Shown: piece after piece, positions 51,934 through 62,469 of the stretch
Position numbering within the stretch: position 1 is the first letter of the stretch
Layout: the number at the start of each line of letters is the position of its first letter
Assembly (NCBI GenBank): GCA_913060665.1
Contig: CAJXUY010000006.1
Span: forward strand, 124,001 to 188,000
Length of the DNA: 64,000 nt
Reading direction: 5' to 3'
DNA from: an uncultured Oleiphilaceae bacterium
GTDB lineage: Bacteria; Pseudomonadota; Gammaproteobacteria; Pseudomonadales; Oleiphilaceae
Notes under the pieces: generated by a model
Told to the model about the DNA's origin: nothing
The model's database searches: none
The model's input: only the letters and a program-made list of their open reading frames with translations
Translations under genes and position numbers: made by a program

Positions 51934-52962
51934 ATGAGGAAACTGTTGTTAGGCCTATCGGTAATGCTGATGTTGGGCATGCAGGTAGCCATGGCGCAGC
52001 CAGAGCTTAAAACCGGCCACCCGGACCAATATACTGTCGTTAAGGGTGATACTTTGTGGGGTATTTCCTCACGCTTTCTCGATAGCCCTTGGTTATGGCC
52101 TGAAATTTGGCATGCAAACCCTCAGGTTGAAAACCCACACCTGATATACCCCGGTGATGTGTTGGGGCTTGTTTACGTTAAAGGGTTGCCAAAGGTGACG
52201 ACCATTAAGCGAAATCCTAACAGTGGTGTTATTAAATTGAGCCCTAAAGCGAGAGCGACGCCGCTGACGACGGCTATTCCGGCTATTCCGCTTGATGCTA
52301 TTAGCCAATTCTTAAATGAATCTCGTATTGTAGATCAAGAAGAGTTAGATGCAGCACCATATGTATTAATAGGAAAGGGTGACCATATTCTTACCGGTGC
52401 AGGTGATGACCTGTTTGCTCGTGGAGATGTTGGCGAATATAAGTCTATGGGTATCTTCCGTAGCAATAAAACCTATGTCGACCCAGAGACTAATGAGTTT
52501 TTAGGGTTAGAAGCAAAATCTATCGCTAAGGCTAAAGTAAAGGCGATTAACGGTGAAGTGGTAACCCTTAACGTTCAGCGCTCAAGCTCAGAAATATTGC
52601 AAGGCGATAGACTGCTTCCTACTGATGACAGAACTATCAACTCCATGTTCCATCCCAGTGAGCCTGAGGGTGAGATTAACGGATATATGATTGATGTGGT
52701 TGATGGCGTTAGCCAAATTGGTCAATATGCCGTTGTGGTGATCAACAAGGGCGAACGTGATGGGGTTAAAGAAGGTAATGTATTGGCTGTTTACAAAAAA
52801 GGCGGCATCGTACAAGACCCTTATACCCAAGAAAAAATTGAACTACCTTCAGATCGTGCAGGTGTTTTGATGGTATTCCGCACGTTTGAAAAAATGAGTT
52901 ATGGACTGGTATTAAAAGCACTACGCCCATTGTCACTTATGGATGAGGTTCGTAATCCATAA
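51934..52962 (+). CDS. LysM peptidoglycan-binding domain protein (exported)
   Basis: This 342-residue protein has a signal peptide (MRKLLLGLSVMLMLGMQVAM, cleaved after AQA-like MAQ). One LysM domain follows directly (about residues 33-85; YTVVKGDTLWGISSRFLDSP). The remaining 250 residues form an uncharacterised beta-rich region conserved in proteins at this locus in Pseudomonas (between def and dprA). It probably binds the cell wall in the periplasm. The exact role is unknown. It is read away from def and ends before a terminator. Confidence 0.9.
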   Translation: MRKLLLGLSVMLMLGMQVAMAQPELKTGHPDQYTVVKGDTLWGISSRFLDSPWLWPEIWHANPQVENPHLIYPGDVLGLVYVKGLPKVTTIKRNPNSGVIKLSPKARATPLTTAIPAIPLDAISQFLNESRIVDQEELDAAPYVLIGKGDHILTGAGDDLFARGDVGEYKSMGIFRSNKTYVDPETNEFLGLEAKSIAKAKVKAINGEVVTLNVQRSSSEILQGDRLLPTDDRTINSMFHPSEPEGEINGYMIDVVDGVSQIGQYAVVVINKGERDGVKEGNVLAVYKKGGIVQDPYTQEKIELPSDRAGVLMVFRTFEKMSYGLVLKALRPLSLMDEVRNP

Positions 52963-53002
52963 GACCTTAAATGCTATAAACACTTAAGTATTAGAAACGT
53001 TA

Positions 53003-53040
53003 AAGGGAGCAATATGGATATTGGCTCCCTTATTTATTTT
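53003..53040 (+). terminator. Terminator after the LysM gene
   Basis: The arms AAGGGAGC and GCTCCCTT surround an A+T-rich loop with ATAT/ATAT pairing, followed by ATTTATTTT. It overlaps an in-frame ATG at 53021, which argues against that upstream start for dprA. Confidence 0.75.
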
Positions 53041-53068
53041 ACCCTCTTTACTGGTCAAGGACGATCAT

Positions 53069-54358
53069 ATGGCACTTCCACATACCCCATTAGTAGCTGA
53101 ACCCACACAAGCCTCATTCTCAAGCTCTGTACTGTCATCTCTTGCGTTATTTCACCTTCCTGGGGTGGGTGCTACGCGCTATCAAAAATTAATCGAATGG
53201 TTTGGTTCTGCTGAAGCGACAATTAATGGTGATAGAAAGTTCATAATTGCCGCAGGTGTAAAGCCTGAGTCGGTGAGACTTTTGGATGATTATGTCCACA
53301 GATCGTTAAACTCAGATATTGGGCGCTTGGTAAAGCAAGATTTAGATTGGGCTGATAAGTCGGGTAACGACCTGTTGCTGATTGATGATCCTGATTATCC
53401 ACCGCTTCTTAAGCACATTGACTGCCCTCCTCCAGTTCTTTATATCAAAGGGAGCAGAGCTCTTGTCAGTGAACCTCAGTTAGCGATTGTAGGCAGCCGG
53501 AGCCCATCTATTGACGGTAAAGAAAACGCTTACCGGTTTGCTAAATCCATGGTCAATGTAGGGTTAGCCGTTACCAGTGGAATGGCGCTAGGCGTTGATG
53601 GTGCGGCCCATAAAGGGGCTATTGATAACCACGGACATACCATTGCTGTAGTAGGCACTGGTGCCGATGTAATTTATCCTGCTCGTCATAGAGCGCTGTC
53701 TGCAGGCATACTCGAACAAGGCGCAATCGTCTCTGAGCTTCCATTGGGAACCCAACCTCACCCCTCTAACTTTCCTAGACGAAACCGCATCATTAGTGCG
53801 CTTTCATTAGGTGTATTGGTTGTTGAAGCGAGCCCAAAAAGTGGTTCTTTGATAACCGCTCATTATGCGCTTGATCAGGGGCGTGAGGTGTATGCGATCC
53901 CCGGCTCTATTCACAACCCTATGGCTCGCGGGTGTCACCAGTTATTACGTCAGGGAGCCAAGCTGGTAGAAAGTGCTGAAGATATATTTGAAGAACTCAG
54001 TAGCTTATTGGCATTTCACCAGCATCTTCGTAATGAAGCAGTTCATACGAATACATCACATGCAAAGCCTGTAAATAAGTTACCTGCTCATGGAACTGCC
54101 GATCTTTTCGAACATGAAATAGGTGCCAAGTCTGAATATGACCCTACGTTTGATAACTTACATGCAGAGCTTACAGAAGCCGAAACCACGCTACTAAGCC
54201 TGCTGGGTTATGACGTGGTCTCAGTTGATCTAGCGGTAGAGCGCTCAGAGTTGCCTGTTGAAGAAATTTCAATCCTGTTGATGTCATTAGAACTGAAGGG
54301 GCTTGTACAGTCAGTCCCTGGTGGCTTCCAGAAAGTCAGAGATATCATCACAGCTTGA
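53069..54358 (+). CDS. dprA: DNA-processing protein DprA
   Basis: DprA (Smf) protects incoming single-stranded DNA and loads RecA during transformation; many non-competent species also keep it. From the ATG at 53069, behind AAGGA, the protein is 429 residues. It has an N-terminal SAM-like helix-hairpin region (FHLPGVGATRYQKLIEWFG) and the Rossmann DprA core with VGSRSPS, GVDGAAHKGA and NFPRRNRIISALS. A C-terminal winged-helix-like domain (about residues 365-428) completes it. The upstream ATG at 53021 lies inside the preceding terminator and was rejected. Confidence 0.95.
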   Translation: MALPHTPLVAEPTQASFSSSVLSSLALFHLPGVGATRYQKLIEWFGSAEATINGDRKFIIAAGVKPESVRLLDDYVHRSLNSDIGRLVKQDLDWADKSGNDLLLIDDPDYPPLLKHIDCPPPVLYIKGSRALVSEPQLAIVGSRSPSIDGKENAYRFAKSMVNVGLAVTSGMALGVDGAAHKGAIDNHGHTIAVVGTGADVIYPARHRALSAGILEQGAIVSELPLGTQPHPSNFPRRNRIISALSLGVLVVEASPKSGSLITAHYALDQGREVYAIPGSIHNPMARGCHQLLRQGAKLVESAEDIFEELSSLLAFHQHLRNEAVHTNTSHAKPVNKLPAHGTADLFEHEIGAKSEYDPTFDNLHAELTEAETTLLSLLGYDVVSVDLAVERSELPVEEISILLMSLELKGLVQSVPGGFQKVRDIITA

Positions 54359-54389
54359 TCCAATAGGCACACTGAGTTAATGTGCCGCT

Positions 54390-54959
54390 ATGAGCAATTT
54401 TACACACCCTTGGCATATCAAAAGAGCTGTAGAGACCCTAAAGTCTGGGGGGGTTATCGCATACCCTACAGAAGCAGTTTGGGGGCTCGGCTGTGACCCT
54501 TGGAATAGGGATGCGGTGGAGCGCCTTCTTCAACTCAAATCACGAGCCATGAATAAAGGATTGATTTTAGCTTGTGGCCACATCGATCAACTGAGCTTTT
54601 TATTGACGGGGGTGCCCCCTGAAAAATATGACATATTATTGGATAGCTGGCCTGGCCCAAACACTTGGCTTATACCTGATCGTCAGCACGTTATCCCTCA
54701 GTGGATAAAAGGATCTCATGAAACAGTGGCTGCTAGGGTAAGTAAGCATTTACTTATTAAAAGTATTGCAGACCTTTTTGGGCGCCCGATTGTATCCACA
54801 TCGGCTAACCCTGCAGGTTCGGAACCCGCTATGGACTCGCTCAGGATTCGTCAGTACTTTGGCCACCACATTGATTACATAGTGCCCGGCTCCATAGGGG
54901 GTGAGCCGCAACCTTCACAAATTCGGTCACTGGATACAGGTACGGTTATTAGACGCTAA
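54390..54959 (+). CDS. tsaC: Threonylcarbamoyl-AMP synthase
   Basis: TsaC (YrdC/RimN) makes threonylcarbamoyl-AMP from threonine, bicarbonate and ATP for tRNA t6A37. The 189-residue protein has the family segments GGVIAYPTEAVWGLGCDPWN, RAMNKGLILACGHI and the active-site-type STSANPAGSEPA. It is the short form without the Sua5 domain. It lies 31 bp after dprA and before hemF, as in Pseudomonas. Confidence 0.96.
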   Translation: MSNFTHPWHIKRAVETLKSGGVIAYPTEAVWGLGCDPWNRDAVERLLQLKSRAMNKGLILACGHIDQLSFLLTGVPPEKYDILLDSWPGPNTWLIPDRQHVIPQWIKGSHETVAARVSKHLLIKSIADLFGRPIVSTSANPAGSEPAMDSLRIRQYFGHHIDYIVPGSIGGEPQPSQIRSLDTGTVIRR

Positions 54960-55105
54960 TAATGAGCAGCTAATGGCAAATAGAGAGGTAAACCTGCTCG
55001 TAAATTGATTTGTGTATGTGAATGTTAGTTGAGGGCGTTGTTAACTAGGGTATTGGGTTTATCGAGTACGGATTTTTAAATTTAGCAGAATAGCCACCGC
55101 AGTAG

Positions 55106-56047
<942 letters not shown>

Positions 56048-56051
56048 CGAG

Positions 56052-56885
56052 ATGGACATAAATGTCGAAGTGGACCAATATGCCGTTGTGGGTAACCCTA
56101 TTCACCATAGTAAATCTCCAAAAATCCACGGTGAGTTCGCTGTCCTTACGGATGAAAAACTTGAGTACACGGCTATTCAGGCGCCAATTGATAACTTTTC
56201 GGGGGCGGTTCATTCGTTTTTTGACCAAGGTGGAAAAGGGTTAAATATCACGGTCCCTTTTAAAGAACAGGCTTGGTCATTAAGTAGTCAGTTGAGTGAT
56301 AGAGCAAGACTGGCCGGGGCGGTGAATACTCTTTATCAGAACAAAAAGGGTGAGATTTGCGGTGAAAATACTGACGGTGTAGGTTTGGTCAGAGATCTAA
56401 CTGTGAATCATAAAATCTCGTTGGTCGGTAAGCGCATATTAGTTTTGGGTGCAGGAGGCGCTGTTCGAGGCGTACTACTGCCAATACTAGAGCAAAACCC
56501 AGCGTCTATTACTATTGCTAATCGAACCGTTGCGAAAGCGGAGCAGCTGGTTGAGTTGTTTGCTGATAGAGGTGAGCTTATCGCATGCGGTTTTGCTGAC
56601 CTCAATGGGCCGTTCGACGTTATTATTAATGGTACGTCTGCAAGTTTACAAGGTGACCTTCCTCCACTACCTGACTCCATTGTCAGCGATACCACTGTCA
56701 CCTATGACATGATGTATGCACCTGATAAAACGGTGTTTAATCGTTGGGCTGAGTCGTTGCATGCTGTCCAGACGTTTGATGGCTTAGGCATGTTAGTCGA
56801 GCAGGCGGCTGAATCATTTTATATTTGGCGCAAGGTAAGAGTTGATACCCAGCCTGTTTTGGCGATGCTAAGAGCATTTGACTGA
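56052..56885 (+). CDS. aroE: Shikimate dehydrogenase (NADP+)
   Basis: AroE reduces 3-dehydroshikimate to shikimate in aromatic amino-acid synthesis. From the ATG at 56052 (MDINVEVDQYAVVGNPIHHS) the protein is 277 residues. It has the substrate motif NPIHHSKSPKIH, the catalytic-lysine segment GLNITVPFKEQA, and the NADP-binding LGAGGAVRGVLLPILE. The in-frame ATG at 56034 would overlap hemF and lacks family support. Confidence 0.96.
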   Translation: MDINVEVDQYAVVGNPIHHSKSPKIHGEFAVLTDEKLEYTAIQAPIDNFSGAVHSFFDQGGKGLNITVPFKEQAWSLSSQLSDRARLAGAVNTLYQNKKGEICGENTDGVGLVRDLTVNHKISLVGKRILVLGAGGAVRGVLLPILEQNPASITIANRTVAKAEQLVELFADRGELIACGFADLNGPFDVIINGTSASLQGDLPPLPDSIVSDTTVTYDMMYAPDKTVFNRWAESLHAVQTFDGLGMLVEQAAESFYIWRKVRVDTQPVLAMLRAFD

Positions 56886-57036
56886 TTGATGCTAGGTGCT
56901 TTTAGCAATCTTAATTAAGAAAGTGCCGTTTTGGCCGATACATTAAAAAGTAACGGCCACTCTCAGCTTTTTAGCCTATGCTGAAGAGAGCTCAAACGTA
57001 TTTTTCAGCCAAAACTTCAAACGACCTATAGATATT

Positions 57037-57804
57037 ATGGATATAGCCACCCTTATTGGGCTTCTTTCTGGTTCAAGTATTGTTCTTTTAGCCATTACTT
57101 CAGGCTCATCACTTTGGGATTTTATTAATCTGCCCGGTCTGGGAATTGTGATCGGTGGCACTATGGGTGCGACTTTTATTAAGTTCAGAATCACATCGGT
57201 GATTAAGTCCATCGCATTAGCATTTAAAACTACCTTTTTAGAAAGGACCGAAAACCCGCTGGACTTGATTCAACAAGTACGAGACTTGGCTGCCGTAGTC
57301 CGTAAAGATGGTATTTTGGGGCTCGAGAGTTTTGAGGTTGAGAACAGCTTTTTAAAGAAAAGCATAAACCTCTGCGTAGATGGTCACCCACCTGAGTTTG
57401 TAGAAGAGGTATTGCTTCAGGAAGTGGGACAGTCGATAGAACGTTATGAAGTAGCTGAAAAAGTATTTCGGGGAATTGCAGAAACAGCTCCTGGGCTCGG
57501 CATGCTGGGAACCTTAATTGGACTGGTTCAAATGCTTAACAACATGGAAGACCCTAGTACTATTGGACCTGCAATGGCGGTGGCGTTGTTAACAACATTT
57601 TACGGCGCATTTATTGCACAAATGATGGCGATTCCGTTGGCGGATAAATTAGAACTTAAAGCAATGGATGAGCATCGTAATATGGCGCTTATCATCACGA
57701 GTATCCAAAGTATTCTCAAAGGCCAAAATCCGAGAGTTCTGTCAGAAGTATTGACGGCCTATGTTCATCCTTCTCAGCGTGACCTTGTTGTGAAACGAGA
57801 TTAG
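57037..57804 (+). CDS. Flagellar motor stator protein MotA/PomA
   Basis: This is the stator subunit of the flagellar motor. The 255-residue protein has four hydrophobic helices (MDIATLIGLLSGSSIVLLAI and the conserved GTLIGLVQMLNNMEDPSTIG region) and a cytoplasmic loop with charged residues for rotor contact. The length is that of the PomA/short MotA group rather than the roughly 295-residue E. coli MotA, which would fit sodium drive in a marine species (inference). Its stop shares a base with the possible GTG start of the next gene. Confidence 0.93.
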   Translation: MDIATLIGLLSGSSIVLLAITSGSSLWDFINLPGLGIVIGGTMGATFIKFRITSVIKSIALAFKTTFLERTENPLDLIQQVRDLAAVVRKDGILGLESFEVENSFLKKSINLCVDGHPPEFVEEVLLQEVGQSIERYEVAEKVFRGIAETAPGLGMLGTLIGLVQMLNNMEDPSTIGPAMAVALLTTFYGAFIAQMMAIPLADKLELKAMDEHRNMALIITSIQSILKGQNPRVLSEVLTAYVHPSQRDLVVKRD

Positions 57805-57824
57805 TGCAGGGGAATTTACAGAAT

Positions 57825-58658
57825 ATGAGAGCGTTAGCTAAAAAAAGTAAGAAATCAACGGCTGGCACCGGATGGATCGTGACATTTGCTGACTTGATGA
57901 CGCTACTGCTGACTTTTTTTATTCTACTACTCTCCTTTTCTTCTATGGATACTGAAAAGTATAAAGCGATTGCCCAGTCTATGGCCGTATCGTTTGGCGT
58001 TAGCTGGATTCAGGGAGATAAAACAGGCGGGCAACTAACCTTAATCGATAGTGAGTTGGTGCCACCTCCGACCGTAGATAACGAAGTCGTTGTAGAAGAG
58101 GAGGTGCAACCTTCAACGCCAGAGCCTTTGAGTGTTGTTGATGAAATCGCTACAGGGCAGCCAGCGCCTATCGTCATTGATGCGGGTTTAGAAGGCCTTG
58201 CTGAAGAACTGATCCAAAAACTTGAAAAAGATATTGTGTCAAATGCGATTGATGTCAGTTTTGATACCGAAAAAGTGATCGTCCGTTTTTCATCCGAGGC
58301 ATCGTTTACCTCTGGCAGCGATGAATTGAAGGAAGGGATGCTACCGATTATCAACAAAATCGTATCGGCGTTAGCCCGCTGTGAAGGTGATATCACGGTA
58401 TCGGGTTATACTGATAATCAACCCATTACTAGTGGTCGTTTTCGTTCCAACTGGGACCTTTCAGCCGCAAGAGCCGTGAGTGTGGTGCATCAATTAGTAC
58501 TTGAGCAAAAACTAGATGCAAATCGTGTGATGGCCGCAGGTCACGCTGAAACCAATCCGCTCGTTGACAATGACACGCCTGAAAATCGCTCTAAAAACAG
58601 ACGTGTTGAGATTAAAATATATAACCCTGCTTGTGAAGAAGGCACTTTTAGTTTTTGA
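57825..58658 (+). CDS. Flagellar motor stator protein MotB/PomB
   Basis: MotB/PomB anchors the stator to peptidoglycan and carries the ion. From the ATG at 57825 (AGGGGA upstream) the protein is 277 residues; a GTG at 57804 overlapping motA would add 7. The single membrane helix WIVTFADLMTLLLTFFILLL contains the essential ion-binding Asp (residue 23). The C-terminal OmpA-like domain has SGYTDNQPITSGRFRSNWDL and the NRRVEIKI end. It is paired with motA, outside a flagellar cluster. Confidence 0.92.
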   Translation: MRALAKKSKKSTAGTGWIVTFADLMTLLLTFFILLLSFSSMDTEKYKAIAQSMAVSFGVSWIQGDKTGGQLTLIDSELVPPPTVDNEVVVEEEVQPSTPEPLSVVDEIATGQPAPIVIDAGLEGLAEELIQKLEKDIVSNAIDVSFDTEKVIVRFSSEASFTSGSDELKEGMLPIINKIVSALARCEGDITVSGYTDNQPITSGRFRSNWDLSAARAVSVVHQLVLEQKLDANRVMAAGHAETNPLVDNDTPENRSKNRRVEIKIYNPACEEGTFSF

Positions 58659-58752
58659 TTGGTCATTAAACCCACCTCTTAACTTGCTATACTTCGCCAA
58701 TACTTTAATAATCCCTCCCAGAATTAATTGATAGATACGTTAAGGATTTTAT

Positions 58753-59055
58753 ATGAGCGGCCCAAGTCAGCCAAAAACAGTAGATGAAGAGTGGAGCGAC
58801 GAGCGTGTTAAGGCATTTCTTGCGTTGCAACCAAAGGATGATTTACATCCTGATTATCATGTTATGATTAAGGCATATCATTATATGGTGGCGTTTGATT
58901 TTGCACGTTTTGTTACGTTTTTCGTAGCAGAAGGCCGTGATATTAATGCCAAAGATCAAAATGGAAAAACCATACTGGATTTGATATCCATGCACGGAAG
59001 CTCCAATGCCTATGCTGAATTGCTTGAAAAATCGGGTGCTCAGAAAAGTAGTTAA
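58753..59055 (+). CDS. PA4642-like conserved small protein
   Basis: The protein is 100 residues and begins MSGPSQPKTVDEEWSDERVK behind AAGGA. The segment GRDINAKDQNGKTILDLISM resembles a single ankyrin-like repeat, and the whole resembles the short PA4642-family proteins of Pseudomonas. That is from memory of the family pattern, not from a search. No function is known. It follows motB with a 94-bp gap that may hold its own promoter. Confidence 0.7.
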   Translation: MSGPSQPKTVDEEWSDERVKAFLALQPKDDLHPDYHVMIKAYHYMVAFDFARFVTFFVAEGRDINAKDQNGKTILDLISMHGSSNAYAELLEKSGAQKSS

Positions 59056-59068
59056 AGGTCTCCAACAT

Positions 59069-59178
59069 CTCCTTGCATCTCAAGTAGCCGTGATGCAAGG
59101 AGGCACGACTGGAATCAAGGGTGGTTATTGTAGAGCAAGCCCAAAACCTTGATTCCGCTTCGCTTAATCAAGGCTACA
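59069..59178. repeat. GTAG-type REP-like inverted pair
   Basis: The gap between the PA4642-like gene and the gamma-carbonic-anhydrase-fold gene contains two units beginning GTAGCC in opposite orientation (59084 plus strand, 59177 minus strand). Each leads to GGAATCAAGG on its strand. An 11-bp stem CTCCTTGCATC/GATGCAAGGAG (59069-59079, 59092-59102) overlaps one unit. The AATCAAGG/CCTTGATT pairings can form in two mutually exclusive ways. It resembles the GTAGCC-type REPs of Pseudomonas-related genomes. No open reading frame is supported here. Confidence 0.65.
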
Positions 59179-59237
59179 AGGGCCTAAAATAGATCTTTCC
59201 AAGTTGGTAACTACTTACTTACTAAAAGATAAATTGT

Positions 59238-59777
59238 TTAATAGCCCTCAGCCATATGCTTATCTTTTAACTTCACATAATTCCCGGCGGTGTACGTAAA
59301 GTAGCTAATCTCCTTCTCAGTTAATGCACGAGCTTCTCTCGCAGGAGAGCCCCGATAAAGGTATCCGCTTTTTAGCACTTTTCCTGGCGGTACAATGCTA
59401 CCGGCTGCAAGTATGACTTCTGATTCAATAATTGCCCCATCCATGACAATCGCCCCCATACCAATCAATATACGATCATTAAGCGTGCAGCCATGAAGTA
59501 GTGCCTTGTGACCTATGGTGACATCGTTACCAATAATAAGCGGGAAACCATCAGGGTTATAGGGTCCCGCATGAGTAATATGAAGCACTGAACCATCCTG
59601 AATGCTGCATCGATCACCAACACGGATACGGTGCATATCTCCTCTAATGGTGGTCATGGGCCATACGGAACAATCATCACCTAACACTACATCGCCTAAA
59701 ACGACGGCGCTAGGGTCAATAAATACATTAGCGCCTAGCTGTGGCGTGGTTCCTTGGTAAGATCTTATTGATGCCAT
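59238..59777 (-). CDS. Gamma-class carbonic-anhydrase-like hexapeptide protein
   Basis: From the ATG at 59777 (MASIRSYQGTTPQLGANVFI) the protein is 179 residues. A left-handed beta-helix carries the gamma-CA motifs SVWPMTTIRGDMHRIRVGD, DGSVLHITH and GNDVTIGHKALLHGCTLND, with the three metal-binding histidines in the expected places. It is of the YrdA/PaaY type; enzymatic activity is uncertain in this group. An in-frame start at 59852 would add 25 residues without family support. Confidence 0.9.
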   Translation of the reverse strand: MASIRSYQGTTPQLGANVFIDPSAVVLGDVVLGDDCSVWPMTTIRGDMHRIRVGDRCSIQDGSVLHITHAGPYNPDGFPLIIGNDVTIGHKALLHGCTLNDRILIGMGAIVMDGAIIESEVILAAGSIVPPGKVLKSGYLYRGSPAREARALTEKEISYFTYTAGNYVKLKDKHMAEGY

Positions 59778-60052
59778 GTTTAAATATCCACTATCGGTTA
59801 ATGAGTAATCTACTGGTTCAGAAATAGCACGGTATGCCAGTGCTAAACACAATCGAATATTAGCTTATCAGTGAATTTAGCATTTATAAATTGGATTATG
59901 GGAAGTTATCGGTTGTTTTATCCTGATAAGAACCCATTATTAGGATATGAATCTTAGACATTAAAATTGACCGGTTGCCCCTTTACGTTACCCATAAGCA
60001 GTTTATTAAAAATGGTAGGCGCAGCGCATAATTAGGCAGGAACACAATTAGA

Positions 60053-62098
60053 ATGACGAACCCTTTACTGCAAGCTTCAGCACTCCCGTATTTCGATTTG
60101 ATTAAGACCGAGCATGTTGAGCCGGCTATTGACCGAATTCTTCAAGACAATCGTAATAAAATTGAAGCGCTAACCGCTCTCGAAAATATCAGTTGGGATA
60201 CATTAGCTCGTCCGGTAGAGGAGCTCGATAACAGACTTAATAATGCGTGGTCTGCCGTTAGTCATTTAAATGCGGTAGTCAATGACGAAGCTCTCCGTGA
60301 TGCTTATAACAACTGTTTAGCAAAACTAACGGCTTACTCCACAGAGGTTGGCCAGAATAAAGCGCTTTATGAAGCCTATAAAGCGTTAGCGGATAGTGAC
60401 GAGTTTAAAACACTTGACCAGCAGAGCCGCAAAGCAATCGGCAATATATTGCAAGCGTTCCATCTATCAGGTGTTGACTTGGATGATGACAAAAAAGCGC
60501 GCTTTTCTGAACTATCTAATCGACTCTCTGAGCTGACCAGTAAGTTTTCTGAAAACGTGCTTGATGCGACACAGGGTTGGCACCGCCATATAACTGATCA
60601 AAAAGAGCTAGCAGGGTTGCCAGAAAGCGCACTAGCAGGGGCTCGGCAGGCGGCGGAGCAACGAGAGTTGGAAGGCTTCGTGATTACCCTGGACTTCCCT
60701 AGCTACTTCCCGATTATGACCTATTGCGATAATAGAACGTTAAGGCGAGAGGTGTATGAAGCCTTTTTAACACGAGCATCTGATCAGGGGCCCAACGCCG
60801 GAAAATGGGATAACAGTCCTCTTATTAAAGAGATTATGTCACTGCGATATGAACTAGCCAAGATTCTAGGCTTTGATAGCTATGCTGACCGATCGCTAGC
60901 AAAGAAAATGGCATCCAGTACTGATGAAGTTCTCGACTTTCTAAATGAGCTGGCAGAAAAAACCAAACCCGTTGCTGAGAAAGAGTTTGCTGAACTTCAG
61001 GCGTTTGCCAGAGAGCATGGTGGCGAGCAACTCAATGGTGAAACATTACAGTCATGGGACTTGGGTTACTTTGCTGAGAAACTAAGGCAAAAGCGTTATG
61101 CGATTTCACAGGAAGAGCTTAGACCTTACTTTCCTGCACATAAAGTCATTGATGGAATGTTTGATTGCGTGCACCGTCTCTTTAATGTTGATATTGAAGT
61201 GAGCGATGAGGCGTCTTTGTGGCACCCGGAAGTGACGTATTATGTCATCAAACGTGATGGCGCAGAGATAGCCTCATTTTATCTCGATTTATATGCTCGC
61301 GCGAAGAAACGTGGCGGTGCCTGGATGGCTGATTGCCGTGTTCGACGAAAAAACGAAAGTAATGAACTCATTAACCCTGTTGCGTTTTTAACCTGTAACT
61401 TCACGCCTCCGGTGGGAGATAAGCCTGCGCTACTAACTCACGACGAAGTCACGACTCTATTTCATGAATTTGGCCATGGGCTTCACCACATGTTGACCAA
61501 AATGGACGTATCGGAAGTGTCTGGTATTAATGGTGTGGCATGGGATGCGGTTGAACTGCCGAGCCAGTTTCTTGAAAACTGGTGCTGGCAACCAGAAGCG
61601 CTAGCATTGATATCAAGCCATCACGAAACGGGTGAGCCGTTACCCAAAACACTATTGGACAAAATGTTAGCCGCCAAAAACTTTCAGGCCGGTATGCAAA
61701 TGATGCGTCAGCTTGAATTTTCGCTATTCGACTTCCAGTTTCATGCAGAGTACAGCGATACGAACCCTGTCGATGTCGGGGTTGTTTTACAAAATGTAAG
61801 AGACAAAGTCGCAGTTGTTAAGCCTCCCGCGTTCACTCGATTCCAGAACTCGTTCTCACATATCTTTGCCGGTGGTTATGCGGCTGGTTATTACAGTTAT
61901 AAATGGGCAGAAGTGCTGGCAGCTGATGCGTTTTCAAAATTTGAAGAGAATGGCGTCTTTGACCAAAAAACCGGAGACGAATTCTTACAAGCGGTACTGG
62001 AACAAGGTGGTTCTAGAGAGCCGATGGAGCTATTTGTTGAATTTCGCGGGCGTGAGCCCAGTGTAGAGCCATTATTACACCAAGCAGGAATCATTTAG
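60053..62098 (+). CDS. prlC: Oligopeptidase A (M3 family)
   Basis: This cytoplasmic zinc metallopeptidase degrades short peptides, including cleaved signal peptides. The 681-residue protein matches E. coli PrlC/OpdA in length. It has the zinc motif TTLFHEFGHGLHHMLTKMDV (HEFGH) followed by the downstream glutamate region GVAWDAVELPSQFLENWCW. It stands alone with a 275-bp upstream gap in which I see no clear feature. Confidence 0.96.
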   Translation: MTNPLLQASALPYFDLIKTEHVEPAIDRILQDNRNKIEALTALENISWDTLARPVEELDNRLNNAWSAVSHLNAVVNDEALRDAYNNCLAKLTAYSTEVGQNKALYEAYKALADSDEFKTLDQQSRKAIGNILQAFHLSGVDLDDDKKARFSELSNRLSELTSKFSENVLDATQGWHRHITDQKELAGLPESALAGARQAAEQRELEGFVITLDFPSYFPIMTYCDNRTLRREVYEAFLTRASDQGPNAGKWDNSPLIKEIMSLRYELAKILGFDSYADRSLAKKMASSTDEVLDFLNELAEKTKPVAEKEFAELQAFAREHGGEQLNGETLQSWDLGYFAEKLRQKRYAISQEELRPYFPAHKVIDGMFDCVHRLFNVDIEVSDEASLWHPEVTYYVIKRDGAEIASFYLDLYARAKKRGGAWMADCRVRRKNESNELINPVAFLTCNFTPPVGDKPALLTHDEVTTLFHEFGHGLHHMLTKMDVSEVSGINGVAWDAVELPSQFLENWCWQPEALALISSHHETGEPLPKTLLDKMLAAKNFQAGMQMMRQLEFSLFDFQFHAEYSDTNPVDVGVVLQNVRDKVAVVKPPAFTRFQNSFSHIFAGGYAAGYYSYKWAEVLAADAFSKFEENGVFDQKTGDEFLQAVLEQGGSREPMELFVEFRGREPSVEPLLHQAGII

Positions 62099-62199
62099 TT
62101 ACGAGGTAGGTTATAGGGTGTGCTTACGCACCGTTTGACTGATGTCGAAGGTTTCACGAACTGGTATAATGCTGACAAATCATTATTGAGTTTAAACCT

Positions 62200-62457
62200 A
62201 TGACACAACAACGCCGTTTTATTGCGGGTGCGGTTTGCCCTAAATGTGCCGAGATGGATCGCTTGATAACGTATAGTTCAGAAGAAGGTACCTTTAGAGA
62301 GTGCGTCAGCTGTGGCTATTCTGATAAGCAAATTGAGCAAGAAGAGGCTCAAGAATCCGATGTATTGGAAACTCGGGTAAACCTGTTGACGCCGATGGAG
62401 CTTGATGAAGAAGTGGTACCGCTTAAGATCTTTGACCCCAGTGATACCAAACATTAG
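62200..62457 (+). CDS. YheV-type zinc-ribbon protein
   Basis: The protein is 85 residues and has a zinc ribbon: CPKC at residues 13-16 and CVSC at about 36-39. It begins QQRRFIAGAVCPKCAEMDRL, matching the YheV/DUF2387 family, often found next to prlC in gammaproteobacteria. Function is unknown. The acidic C-terminal half is disordered-looking. Its end is 12 bp from the end of the convergent next gene. Confidence 0.85.
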   Translation: MTQQRRFIAGAVCPKCAEMDRLITYSSEEGTFRECVSCGYSDKQIEQEEAQESDVLETRVNLLTPMELDEEVVPLKIFDPSDTKH

Positions 62458-62469
62458 CGAGGTCAAGAC

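Noticed and set aside
53021-53068. Upstream start of dprA
   Set aside because: The ATG at 53021 is within the loop region of the LysM-gene terminator. The next ATG at 53069 has AAGGA and fits the family.
57804-57824. GTG start for the MotB/PomB gene overlapping motA
   Set aside because: It has only a weak ribosome site. The ATG at 57825 has AGGGGA upstream. The GTG remains a possible alternative and changes only 7 residues.
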